Shown here: positions 41,529 through 48,748 of the stretch, in pieces
Numbering within the stretch: the first letter of the stretch is position 1
Layout of the letters: the number at the start of each line of letters is the position of its first letter
Source: Terriglobales bacterium
GTDB lineage: Bacteria > Acidobacteriota > Terriglobia > Terriglobales > Acidobacteriaceae
Reading direction: 5' to 3'
Assembly: GCA_035487355.1 (NCBI GenBank)
Contig: DATHMF010000073.1
Span: 1-64,000, forward strand
Length of the DNA: 64,000 nt
Position numbers and translations under genes: made by a program
The notes under the pieces: model-generated
The model's database searches: none
What the model saw: the letters and a program-made list of their open reading frames with translations, nothing else
What the model was told of the DNA's origin: nothing

Positions 41529-41696
41529 TCAGTGAATCGTCTCCAGGGCGATTTGCCCGATGGATTCGGCATTGGGCAAGTTGACGCAAGACACAAGATA
41601 GCGGTAATGGTAATCAGGATGCGTTTCATATCTGTCCTTGTCACTCACATTTGCCCATTGGGCTTCTTCACCGTATATAAGCAGCAGATATTTCAT
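41529..41696 (-). pseudogene. Truncated YCII/DGPF-domain protein fragment
   Basis: ATG 41696 starts MKYLLLIYGEEAQWANVSDKDRYE, the conserved N-terminus of the YCII-related (DGPF) family, normally 110-130 residues. After residue 24 the sequence (THPDYHYRYLVSCVNLPNAE) no longer matches the family as I know it and stops after 55 residues. It therefore looks like a remnant fused to other sequence. It lies next to two tRNA genes. Confidence 0.6.
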
Positions 41697-41818
41697 AGTC
41701 AGGGCCTCCTTTACCCCATTAACAAGGTACGACGGATGAGGGGCCGAATTTCGACAGTTCGATGAAAAAAATGGGTCATCGTTTTTCGCTGTGTCTCTGT
41801 GGTAGTGATTCTCCTTAA

Positions 41819-41849
41819 AATCCTCGTGATCCGTGAAATCCGCGGTGAG
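41819..41849. repeat. Dispersed intergenic repeat (AATCCGCGTGATCCGTG family)
   Basis: Begins AATCCTCGTGATCCGTGAAA; related to 17245-17275 and 34777-34807. It lies just downstream (minus-strand sense) of the tRNA pair. Confidence 0.65.
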
Positions 41850-41870
41850 CCGTTGCTTCTTCATATGCAT

Positions 41871-41946
41871 TGGAGCGCGTGGCGAGACTTGAACTCGCAA
41901 CCCCTCAGGCTAGAACTGAGTGCTCTGACGATTGAGCTACACGCGC
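41871..41946 (-). tRNA. tRNA with anticodon CUA (amber-suppressor type)
   Basis: A full cloverleaf on the minus strand: acceptor GCGCGTG/CACGCGC, D-stem GCTC/GAGC, anticodon stem CTCAG/CTGAG, loop TTCTAGC, T-arm GCGAG-TTCAAGT-CTCGC, all Watson-Crick, discriminator U73 and encoded CCA. U8, A14, G18, A21, U33, U54-U55-C56 and A58 are present. The anticodon is CUA, complementary to the stop codon UAG. The D-loop AATCGTCA lacks G19. This is not tRNA-Pyl, which has a six-pair anticodon stem and a tiny D-loop. G1-C72, C2-G71 and U73 recall glycine tRNA identity, but charging is unknown. Confidence 0.85.
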
Positions 41947-41957
41947 CCTCTAAAATT

Positions 41958-42032
41958 TGGTGCCGTGGGCAGGAATTGAACCTGCGACCTTCAGACGAAA
42001 AGCCTGATGCTCTTTCTCTGAGCTACCACGGC
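41958..42032 (-). tRNA. Unusual tRNA-Lys-like gene (anticodon UUU)
   Basis: Lies 11 bp upstream of the CUA tRNA on the same strand, so probably co-transcribed. Acceptor GCCGTGG/CCACGGC, D-stem GCTC/GAGC, anticodon stem TCAGG/TCTGA (one G-U), T-arm GCAGG-TTCAATT-CCTGC, discriminator A73 and encoded CCA. The loop CTTTTCG gives UUU but has C37 and G38 where A37-A38 is normal, so C32-G38 could pair and shrink the loop. The seven-base D-loop AGAGAAA lacks G19, as in its neighbour. Lys is the best guess. Confidence 0.8.
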
Positions 42033-42066
42033 CCGGCTTCACAGAAATACCACGAGATCGGCAGTC

Positions 42067-42384
42067 TCAGGCGCTGCTTTTCTCAGGATATTCCGCTTCA
42101 ACAGAACTGGTGCGGGAGTCAGGTGTTACCCCGCAAGATGGTTGCCCATCTCCTCCCGCAAAACGCCATAAGCGATAGTTTGATAAGACCGCCCGCTGTT
42201 TCTGGTCCAGGGGAACTGTCGCAATCGCCGTGAACCCATAGTCGTAATCGGGCTCGCTCCACGCGTAGTGCGGAATCTGGTGACGCTCCAGCCGAGTAAG
42301 CGCCTGGCGCAGTGCTTCCTGGTTCGGAACGCCGATCACAATGATGTTGGGTGTGCCTGGCTCAGGGAAATACAACGACGCCAT
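42067..42384 (-). CDS. Small protein, possibly PTH2-like
   Basis: About 105 residues ahead of the tRNA pair on the same strand. The central part, NQEALRQALTRLERHQIPHYAWSEPDYDYG followed by FTAIATVPL, resembles small phage-type proteins related to peptidyl-tRNA hydrolase 2 (EPD-x-TAIA pattern). This is recognition from memory and weak. The C-terminal 30 residues are unconserved-looking. ATG 42384 or 42393 is possible, neither with a ribosome-binding site. Confidence 0.5.
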   Translation of the reverse strand: MASLYFPEPGTPNIIVIGVPNQEALRQALTRLERHQIPHYAWSEPDYDYGFTAIATVPLDQKQRAVLSNYRLWRFAGGDGQPSCGVTPDSRTSSVEAEYPEKSSA

Positions 42385-42393
42385 GTGGAACAC

Positions 42394-42705
42394 GGCGTGA
42401 TTAGTCTGGACTATTTGCTGAGCGAGTGGAAGGTCTTGCCGAACGAAAACGTAAACGTAAGGAGTGTAAATCTATGTCATGAGGTGTTTCTACCAGAAAG
42501 GAATTTCTTTTGTCAAGTCGCGCACAATTGGCTGTGAAGTAGCGTTGATGTCCTCGTCGGTTGTCATGCGGACGTGCGGGCGTGGGATCTCTTCTGTGTT
42601 TGGGGTGATTCATGCCTGTTCTGCGGCGAAAATAAGCCAATGCAATTCGCTGCTTTACGATAGAATCCAACTATCCCCCGATAAAAACTTGCCGGAGTCA
42701 GGCCT
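42394..42705. other. Intergenic region before the LamG gene
   Basis: Just over 300 bp with no supported gene. Short minus-strand frames here have no recognisable motif or ribosome-binding site. GGAG about 13 bp before the LamG ATG is probably its ribosome-binding site. Confidence 0.4.
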
Positions 42706-44232
42706 ATGCTGCTTGCTCGCACCGTCGCGATTTTGACTGTCTGTTTGTGCTCCACGCTTGAATCGCTGGCCCAGAGCGAAGCCCAGACCGAAATGGCGCG
42801 GCTGCGCCCGCAAGTGGTCTGGCAGCGCACCCCGCCAAGCTCCAAAGTGCTCGATGGCCCGGTGCTCTATCAGATCATCATTCGCAGCAGCGCCACTCAA
42901 GGACACATCCCCAAAATTTCCAATAACTTCACGCTGACGAACTCCTTGATCTCCGAGGACGTGAACGGCATTCATATCGGCACTCTGTCGGTGGATTCCA
43001 CTGGCTTCATCAACTTTGCCAATAATCAAACTTTCCCCGGCAGCGGCGTTACAAGCATCACTGCGGGCACGGGATTGACTGCCACCGTTAACAACCCAAT
43101 TACCACCAGCGGCACCCTTGCCCTCGATACCAACTACACCGACGCACGCTATGCAACATCATCTTCGCTGGCCTCGTATCTGCTTCTGAGTGGAGGCACG
43201 CTGATTGGCGCTCTGCAACTGAGCGGGCCTCCCAGCACAGCGTTACAAGCCGCGACCAAAGCCTACGTGGATGCGGCTTCCAAAAACAGTCTGGGAGTCT
43301 TGGCCGCCGACTATGAATTTGACGAAACCTCCGGCAGCGCATTTGCCGACAGCTCCGGATTCAACAACACTGCCAATGCACCTATTGCCGGCATCGCCGT
43401 TGGCTCCGCCGGGCATACCGGGAAAGCCATAAACTTTTCCGGTGGAGTGGTGACGGCAACCGGAACACCCGATAGTCCTCAGGTCTGGGTGGAAGCCTGG
43501 ATCAATCCTCAGGCCCCTCAAAATACGTCCAGGACTATCCTCACTAAATTTGGGGTTTATGCGCTCAAACTGCAGTTCGGGAGCCCTGTTTTCACCGTGA
43601 CTTCGTCGGCAAGCTGCAGTGTGCAATCGCCTGCGGTATTACCTATCGGTACGTATTCTCACGTGGGCGGCTGGTACAACGGTCTTACAGTTGTGATCGA
43701 AGCCAATGGGATAACAACCGAAGCCCCTTGCACCATGGGTCCTCTGTTTGCAAGCAACGCTCTCTTTATAGGTGCTGCCGACGGCAGTGGCACAAATCCC
43801 TTTCAAGGCAGCATCGATGAAGTACGCATCCGGACCGTCGCTCCTCCTCCGGCACAGGCTACACCCACACTTACCAATCAATACTGCGGTTCTACGGCTG
43901 CCACGACGGGACAGGTGACATCTCTTTCGGGTGGCTACCGCGCCGCCGCCCTGTTGTGCCAGACCGCATGCAACTCTTCCGCAGCCACCATGTGTACAGC
44001 AACGGACATGGTCCACTCTGCTCAGCTTGGTATTAGTCTGCCTTCAAATGTCTGGTACTCCAGCGGCACCTTCGTTCCTGTGACCACCAACTCAACCTTC
44101 GTCACTGATTGCAATGGCTGGACCGAGGGCCCCCCGGGCACTCCCTATGACGGGCCAACCTGGGTTACGGGCGCCCCGAGCATGGCAACCTGCTCATCCT
44201 CGCTTCCCATCGCCTGTTGCACGCTGAAGTAA
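42706..44232 (+). CDS. Secreted chimaera of tail-fibre-like repeat and LamG/concanavalin-like domain
   Basis: Exported protein of 508 residues. A signal peptide (LLARTVAILTVCLCSTLESLAQS) is followed by a beta-rich region. Next comes a stretch typical of phage tail fibres (LLSGGTLIGALQLSGPPSTALQAATKAYVDAA), and then a LamG-type lectin fold (ADYEFDETSGSAFADSSGFNN, VWVEAWINPQ, GSIDEVRIRTVA). The Cys-rich C-terminus (CGSTAATTGQV, CQTACNSSAATMCTATDMVH, CSSSLPIACCTLK) should be disulfide-linked. It probably binds carbohydrate on the cell surface. No phage structural genes surround it. Confidence 0.75.
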   Translation: MLLARTVAILTVCLCSTLESLAQSEAQTEMARLRPQVVWQRTPPSSKVLDGPVLYQIIIRSSATQGHIPKISNNFTLTNSLISEDVNGIHIGTLSVDSTGFINFANNQTFPGSGVTSITAGTGLTATVNNPITTSGTLALDTNYTDARYATSSSLASYLLLSGGTLIGALQLSGPPSTALQAATKAYVDAASKNSLGVLAADYEFDETSGSAFADSSGFNNTANAPIAGIAVGSAGHTGKAINFSGGVVTATGTPDSPQVWVEAWINPQAPQNTSRTILTKFGVYALKLQFGSPVFTVTSSASCSVQSPAVLPIGTYSHVGGWYNGLTVVIEANGITTEAPCTMGPLFASNALFIGAADGSGTNPFQGSIDEVRIRTVAPPPAQATPTLTNQYCGSTAATTGQVTSLSGGYRAAALLCQTACNSSAATMCTATDMVHSAQLGISLPSNVWYSSGTFVPVTTNSTFVTDCNGWTEGPPGTPYDGPTWVTGAPSMATCSSSLPIACCTLK

Positions 44233-44280
44233 AGAACCCTACTAAAACTAATTGGAGAGTAGTTAGCCGGTCATTGCCTC

Positions 44281-44309
44281 TTGACATATATCTATTAGAT
44301 ACGTATCTT
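44281..44309 (+). promoter_or_regulatory. padR promoter with palindromic operator, probably leaderless
   Basis: TTGACA (44281-44286), 17 bp, TATCTT (44304-44309). The palindrome AGATACGTATCT (44297-44308) overlaps the -10 box and is a likely PadR site. The -10 ends 8 bp before the ATG at 44318, so transcription should begin at or next to the start codon. No ribosome-binding site is present. Confidence 0.7.
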
Positions 44310-44317
44310 CTAGTAAT

Positions 44318-44941
44318 ATGAAAGCGAAGACCGCGAACTCCACCAAGTACGCAGTCCTCAGCATGTTGAGCCTAAAGCCCATGTCCGGCTATGACATCAA
44401 GCAGTTTGCCGCCGGCAGCATTGGTCATTTCTGGAAAGAAAGTTACGGACAAATCTATCCCACGCTCCGCCTTCTGCAGAAAGAAGGTTTGGCCATTCCT
44501 GAAGAAGAAAAGAACAACGGTGAGCGCCTACGCCGCGTCTTTCGCATTACAACTAAGGGCAAGACTGAAGTCGAAAACTGGCTTAAGGATCAGCCGCGCC
44601 CCGAGCCCGCTCGCAGCGAATTGCTCCTCAAACTATTCTTCGGCTACCAGGTTTCACCCCAGGAGTCCGTCCGTCACATCGAAGCTTTTCGCCAGACCAT
44701 GCAAGCACAACTCCAGGAATATCAACAAATTGAAAAGCAGCTCGAAAAAAACCTTAGCCATCATCCCGGATTCCCGTATTGGATAATGACCCTACAATTC
44801 GGAAAGTACCGCGCCCTGGCCTATCTGCAATGGTGCGACGTAAGCCTGGATCTGCTTAGCAAAAACAATCCCAAAGACTCGAAACTTGAGAACGCCACCA
44901 AAAATTCAAACCAGCAACAATCGACAAAACAGGAAGGATGA
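44318..44941 (+). CDS. PadR family transcriptional regulator
   Basis: A 207-residue repressor. The winged helix (KYAVLSMLSLKPMSGYDIKQ, then GQIYPTLRLLQKEGLAIPEE and RRVFRITTKGKTEVENWL) is the PadR N-terminal domain. The C-terminal half (RHIEAFRQTMQAQLQEYQQIEKQ) is the PadR coiled-coil/virulence-activator-like domain. It shares an operon with the oxidoreductase that begins 7 bp after its stop, so it probably controls both in response to an unknown small molecule. Confidence 0.92.
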   Translation: MKAKTANSTKYAVLSMLSLKPMSGYDIKQFAAGSIGHFWKESYGQIYPTLRLLQKEGLAIPEEEKNNGERLRRVFRITTKGKTEVENWLKDQPRPEPARSELLLKLFFGYQVSPQESVRHIEAFRQTMQAQLQEYQQIEKQLEKNLSHHPGFPYWIMTLQFGKYRALAYLQWCDVSLDLLSKNNPKDSKLENATKNSNQQQSTKQEG

Positions 44942-44948
44942 CACAATT

Positions 44949-45701
44949 ATGAACCTGCTTGTTTTTGGAGCTACCGGCGGGACCGGCCGTGCGCTGGTTC
45001 GACAGGCGCTTGCGCAAGGCCACTTGGTTACCGCTTTCGCTCGCGATCCTGCAAAGGTCAAAATTACACATGAGAACCTGCGGATTGCCCGGGGGAACAT
45101 CCTCGACTACGACTCGGTGGAAGCCGCAGTCAAAAACCAGGACGCCGTGGTTTCCGCTCTGGGAACAAGACCAAAAGTGGGTCTAGTTGTTCTTGTGATC
45201 ATCGCATGCCAGGTCTTGGCGCGGACCGCAGGCTTGTCGGGGCCTCTGATGTGGTTGGTTCGAATTGGTATCCCGCTGTTGGCCCTCTTGTTGGTCCAGA
45301 AGAAGACTACCACTCTGTCAGAAGGCACAAAGAACATCGTGCGCGCCATGGAAAAACTTGGTGTCCGGCGGTTCATCTGCGAGTCCTCGCTCGGGGTCGG
45401 CGACAGCAAAGGACAGTTGGGTTTTCTCTACAACTACATTCTGATCCCATTATTTATTCGCAGCATGTTTGCCGACAAAGAAGTGCAGGAGACCATCATC
45501 AGGAAGAGTACCCTCGATTGGGTGATCGTTCGCCCGGGTGCGCTGACGAACGGCCCGCCAACAGGCAAATATCACAGTTGGCTCGGAGCACCCGATGTCT
45601 CCATTCGCCGCAAGATCTCGCGACCTGATGTGGCTGATTTTATGTTACGGCAACTGGGCGAGAGTGCCGATTTAGGAAAGACTCCCGCTCTCTCTTATTA
45701 A
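44949..45701 (+). CDS. NmrA/SDR-type NAD(P)-binding oxidoreductase with a membrane insertion
   Basis: Atypical SDR of 250 residues. AGGAAGG lies at a good distance from ATG 44949. The Rossmann motif FGATGGTGRALV, AFARDPAKV, VVSALGT, RRFICESSLGVGDSKGQLGF and WVIVRPGALTNG are standard for NmrA-like proteins. Between VVSALGTRPK and TTTLSEGTKN sits an extra segment of about 36 residues made of two hydrophobic stretches (LVVLVIIACQVLA and WLVRIGIPLLALLLV), which would anchor it in the membrane. It is the PadR partner; the substrate is unknown. Confidence 0.88.
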   Translation: MNLLVFGATGGTGRALVRQALAQGHLVTAFARDPAKVKITHENLRIARGNILDYDSVEAAVKNQDAVVSALGTRPKVGLVVLVIIACQVLARTAGLSGPLMWLVRIGIPLLALLLVQKKTTTLSEGTKNIVRAMEKLGVRRFICESSLGVGDSKGQLGFLYNYILIPLFIRSMFADKEVQETIIRKSTLDWVIVRPGALTNGPPTGKYHSWLGAPDVSIRRKISRPDVADFMLRQLGESADLGKTPALSY

Positions 45702-45767
45702 ATGAGGATAGACGCCGCAACAATGCATCAGATTGTTATTCCAGGGGAGCGCAGCAACGAGGAAATC

Positions 45768-47153
45768 CTATTGTCCCTTACCGGCAACAGCGACCGGCTG
45801 TAATTTGTCCACTACCCGCTTCCACCACGTACCGAATTCGCTCAAGGCGTGCGCACAGATTTTTTGGTGGCGTAACTTGCGATCACGAATCTTTTCTTCG
45901 AGCTGAGGCAGAAGATCGAAGGTAATATTGGCCGGCTGAAAGTTTTTCGCCTCGGCGTGCGTGATGTAGTGGGTCAGCGATCCAAGCGCAGTGGCACGCG
46001 AAATCAGAGGCAAAGCATCAGAGTCAGCGCCTGGCGTTTGAGGAAAGGCTTCGCCCAGTTGGTCCGCCATCATGGTCGCGTAAATTCCCGCCAGCAGCCC
46101 TGTAGCCATAGATTCCACGTAGCCTTCGACGCCGCAGATCTGTCCTGCAAAAAACACGCGCGGATATGCCTTCATCTGCAACGAGGCGCAGAGCAGTGCA
46201 GGTGCGTTGATGTAAGTATTGCGGTGAATTTGCCCGTAACGCAGGAAGCGGGCGTTTTCCAGGCCAGGAATCAGCCGAAGCACGCGCGCTTGCTCACCGT
46301 ACTTCAAATGATTTTGAAAACCGACGAGGTTGTAGGAATCGGCGCGCTGGTTCTCCTGGCGCAACTGCACCACAGCGTAGGGAATTTTTCCCGTACGCGG
46401 GTCTTTGAGTCCCACCGGCTTCATCGGGCCAAAGCGCAGGGTATCGCGTCCCCGGCGGGCGGTTTCTTCAATAGGCAGGCAGCCTTCGAAGTAATTGAGC
46501 TTCTCCCAATCCTTGCCTTCAACCGACTGCGCTACCATAAGCGCATCATAGAATCTGTCGTACTCTTCCGTCGTAAACGGACAGTTGATGTAATCGGCAT
46601 CGCCCTTGTCATAGCGTGCCGCGCGATAGACCCGTGAATCGTCAATTGATTCGGCCTCAACAATCGGGCTGATGGAATCATAAAAAGAAAGATGGTCACT
46701 GCCGGTAAGGCGGGCGATCTCTTGCGAAAGAGGAGCCGAGGTCAGCGGACCCGTGGCAATGATCGTCAGGCCGTCTTGTTCATCAATCTTTATGACTTCT
46801 TCGCGATGCACCGTGATCAACGGCTCGTGCGCAACGGCCTCGGCGATGCCATGCGAAAAGGCAATTCGGTCAACCGCCAGCGCGTGACCGGCAGGAACCG
46901 CGGCGGCATCGGCACATTGCAGCAGACGCGAGCCGGCGCGGCGCAACTCCTGCTTGAGCAACCAGGGGGCGGTATTTTCGCTCTCTGACTTCAGAGAATT
47001 GGAGCAAACCAACTCGCCAAAGTCCGCTGTCTGGTGTGCCGGCGTGGTTTGCACCGGGCGCATCTCGTAGAGGTCTACTGCGATCCCGAAACGCGCGCAT
47101 TGCAGCGCAGCCTCGCAGCCCGCCAGCCCGGCGCCGATGATCTTGATGCGCAT
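45768..47153 (-). CDS. trmFO: Methylenetetrahydrofolate-tRNA-(uracil-5-)-methyltransferase
   Basis: FAD and folate-dependent enzyme making ribothymidine at U54 of tRNA, the Gram-positive/deep-branching alternative to TrmA. The 461 residues begin with the dinucleotide fold IIGAGLAGCEAALQCARFGI, followed by YEMRPVQTTPAHQTADFGELVCSNSLKS, the TrmFO signature, and FFAGQICGVEGYVESMATGLLAG with the catalytic Cys region. The ATG at 47153 follows a weak site. It stands alone on this strand before the zinc-ribbon gene. Confidence 0.96.
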   Translation of the reverse strand: MRIKIIGAGLAGCEAALQCARFGIAVDLYEMRPVQTTPAHQTADFGELVCSNSLKSESENTAPWLLKQELRRAGSRLLQCADAAAVPAGHALAVDRIAFSHGIAEAVAHEPLITVHREEVIKIDEQDGLTIIATGPLTSAPLSQEIARLTGSDHLSFYDSISPIVEAESIDDSRVYRAARYDKGDADYINCPFTTEEYDRFYDALMVAQSVEGKDWEKLNYFEGCLPIEETARRGRDTLRFGPMKPVGLKDPRTGKIPYAVVQLRQENQRADSYNLVGFQNHLKYGEQARVLRLIPGLENARFLRYGQIHRNTYINAPALLCASLQMKAYPRVFFAGQICGVEGYVESMATGLLAGIYATMMADQLGEAFPQTPGADSDALPLISRATALGSLTHYITHAEAKNFQPANITFDLLPQLEEKIRDRKLRHQKICAHALSEFGTWWKRVVDKLQPVAVAGKGQ

Positions 47154-47253
47154 TTTTCTATTCTATTCTTATTGCTGTGACGAGCTCGTAACCGCGGGAA
47201 GGCTACAGATCCAGCGCGAGCTTTTTCTGTAAGCATGAGACGCGAAGGAAACT

Positions 47254-48156
47254 CTACAAGTGAGAAACGATCTTGCGTCCGATATCCGCTCCGCGGGTGC
47301 GCGCGTCGGGTACGTAGGTCGTATTCATTTGGATCATGCTGTCGCCCTTGAGCACATAGAAGGTGTGGCCAAACGAGCCCATCATCGCGTGATCGCCAAC
47401 GTCGGGCACATCTTCGAAGCCAGGAATGGCTGATGTGGCGGCACGAGTTGCCGACCAGTCGCTGCTGCCGGCATTGCGTTGCACGGTGAAAGAAAACACC
47501 TTTCCATCCTTATCGGGCTGCGTGAGGCCAAGCGACTTCACCATGCCTTCCATTTGGTTGGGGTCTTTCAGTAGCTCCAGCGGATTATCCGTCTTCGGCG
47601 CCGGGTGCTTGGATGCCTCTTCCGACTGTTTGCGCGCCTGCTCCACCGCCATCTTCTGCAATTGAGCGAACGCCTCAGGATTGGTGTAATAGGCGCAACC
47701 GGGGTCGGAGCCTTCCATAATTTCCGAGCTCTTTTCGATGGTCACTCCCAACACCTGCTGCAACTCTTCTCGCGAAAGCAGCGTGCAGGAAGTGCCCTGT
47801 TCCACCTTCACCTGGGATTGCGAGTTGCCCGTCATGCCACCGGTGACGGCGGTGATCTTATTCTTCGCCCAGTGCACTCCGTAAAAAATTCCGGCCACGG
47901 CGAGTACGACCAAAAGCAGCAGGATGCAACCAGCAATCAACAGAAATTTTCCGCAACCCGAGCCCTTTGGCTTTGCAGGTGGGGTTTGAGCCGCGGGTGG
48001 GCTCTGAACTGGAGCTGGCGGCGCAGGCTGACTCTGAACAGGCGCGGGTTGACTTTGAACTGGAGATGGAGCGTTGGGGGCCTGCACTTGCTGGCCGCAT
48101 TTCATACAGAACGTGCCTACGACTGGCGCTCCGCACTTAGTGCATAGGTTCGGCAT
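47254..48156 (-). CDS. Zinc-ribbon membrane-anchored protein
   Basis: A 300-residue protein. The N-terminal zinc ribbon CTKCGAPVVGTFCMKCGQQ is followed by a Pro/Gln repeat linker (PVQSQPAPVQSQPAPPAP) and one membrane helix (FLLIAGCILLLLVVLAVAGIFYG). The extracytoplasmic domain holds two Cys (TSCTLLSREELQQVLGV and GCAYYTNPEAF), resembling lipoproteins that sense or bind ligands (DUF3558-like pattern). The topology puts the ribbon in the cytoplasm. Function unknown. Confidence 0.75.
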   Translation of the reverse strand: MPNLCTKCGAPVVGTFCMKCGQQVQAPNAPSPVQSQPAPVQSQPAPPAPVQSPPAAQTPPAKPKGSGCGKFLLIAGCILLLLVVLAVAGIFYGVHWAKNKITAVTGGMTGNSQSQVKVEQGTSCTLLSREELQQVLGVTIEKSSEIMEGSDPGCAYYTNPEAFAQLQKMAVEQARKQSEEASKHPAPKTDNPLELLKDPNQMEGMVKSLGLTQPDKDGKVFSFTVQRNAGSSDWSATRAATSAIPGFEDVPDVGDHAMMGSFGHTFYVLKGDSMIQMNTTYVPDARTRGADIGRKIVSHL

Positions 48157-48233
48157 GTCTTCTCTCCGAAAAACAGGGCTCCGAAAACGGCCTCTATTCT
48201 ACCCTCGATTGTGGTCAGAGAGAGCGAACCGTT

Positions 48234-48734
48234 TCACGACAGGCTAGCCAGCTTTTTCAGGGCCTTACCTTGCACCCGCATGCCGAGCCACTCCTTCATA
48301 ACCTCGGCCCCCAACGATTCATAGAACTTGATAGAAGGCGTGTTCCAGTCGAGCACTTGCCACTGGTAGCGTCCGCATTTTTGTTTTACCGCGAGCTTTG
48401 CCAGGTGGACCAGCAAAGCTTTGCCAATTCCTTTGCCGCGAAATTCGGGATACACAAAGAGGTCTTCCAGATACAATCCCGGCCGCCCCAGCCACGTCGA
48501 GTAGTTATAAAACCATAAAGCGAAGCCAACCGGCTTGCGCTCCCACTCAGCGATGACTACGTGGAACCTCGGAGTGCGGCCGAAGCCGTCGCGAAGGATA
48601 TCCCGCCTGGTGGCCACGGCAGATTTTGGTGCACGCTCATATTCCGCCAGAGCGCGGATAAATTCCACAATCAAAGAGGCATCTTTGCGGGTAGCGGGAC
48701 GAATCTTCAACACAGATGACGAGCGTTTTTTCAT
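48234..48734 (-). CDS. GNAT family N-acetyltransferase
   Basis: A 166-residue acetyltransferase. LKIRPATRKDASLIVEFIRA starts the fold, YLEDLFVYPEFRGKGIGKAL is motif A with the acetyl-CoA pyrophosphate loop, and WNTPSIKFYESLGAEVM is motif B. This matches the diamine/spermidine acetyltransferase-like subgroup (LEDLFV), so a polyamine or amino-acid substrate is plausible but unproven. It ends 14 bp upstream of the LprI-like gene on the same strand. Confidence 0.88.
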   Translation of the reverse strand: MKKRSSSVLKIRPATRKDASLIVEFIRALAEYERAPKSAVATRRDILRDGFGRTPRFHVVIAEWERKPVGFALWFYNYSTWLGRPGLYLEDLFVYPEFRGKGIGKALLVHLAKLAVKQKCGRYQWQVLDWNTPSIKFYESLGAEVMKEWLGMRVQGKALKKLASLS

Positions 48735-48748
48735 TTCCCCAAATTGCT

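Noticed and set aside
41871..41946. Reading the CUA tRNA as tRNA-Arg(UCU), tRNA-Leu(UAG) or pyrrolysine tRNA
   Set aside because: Those anticodon readings break the perfect five-pair anticodon stem or the U33 rule; tRNA-Pyl has a different architecture.
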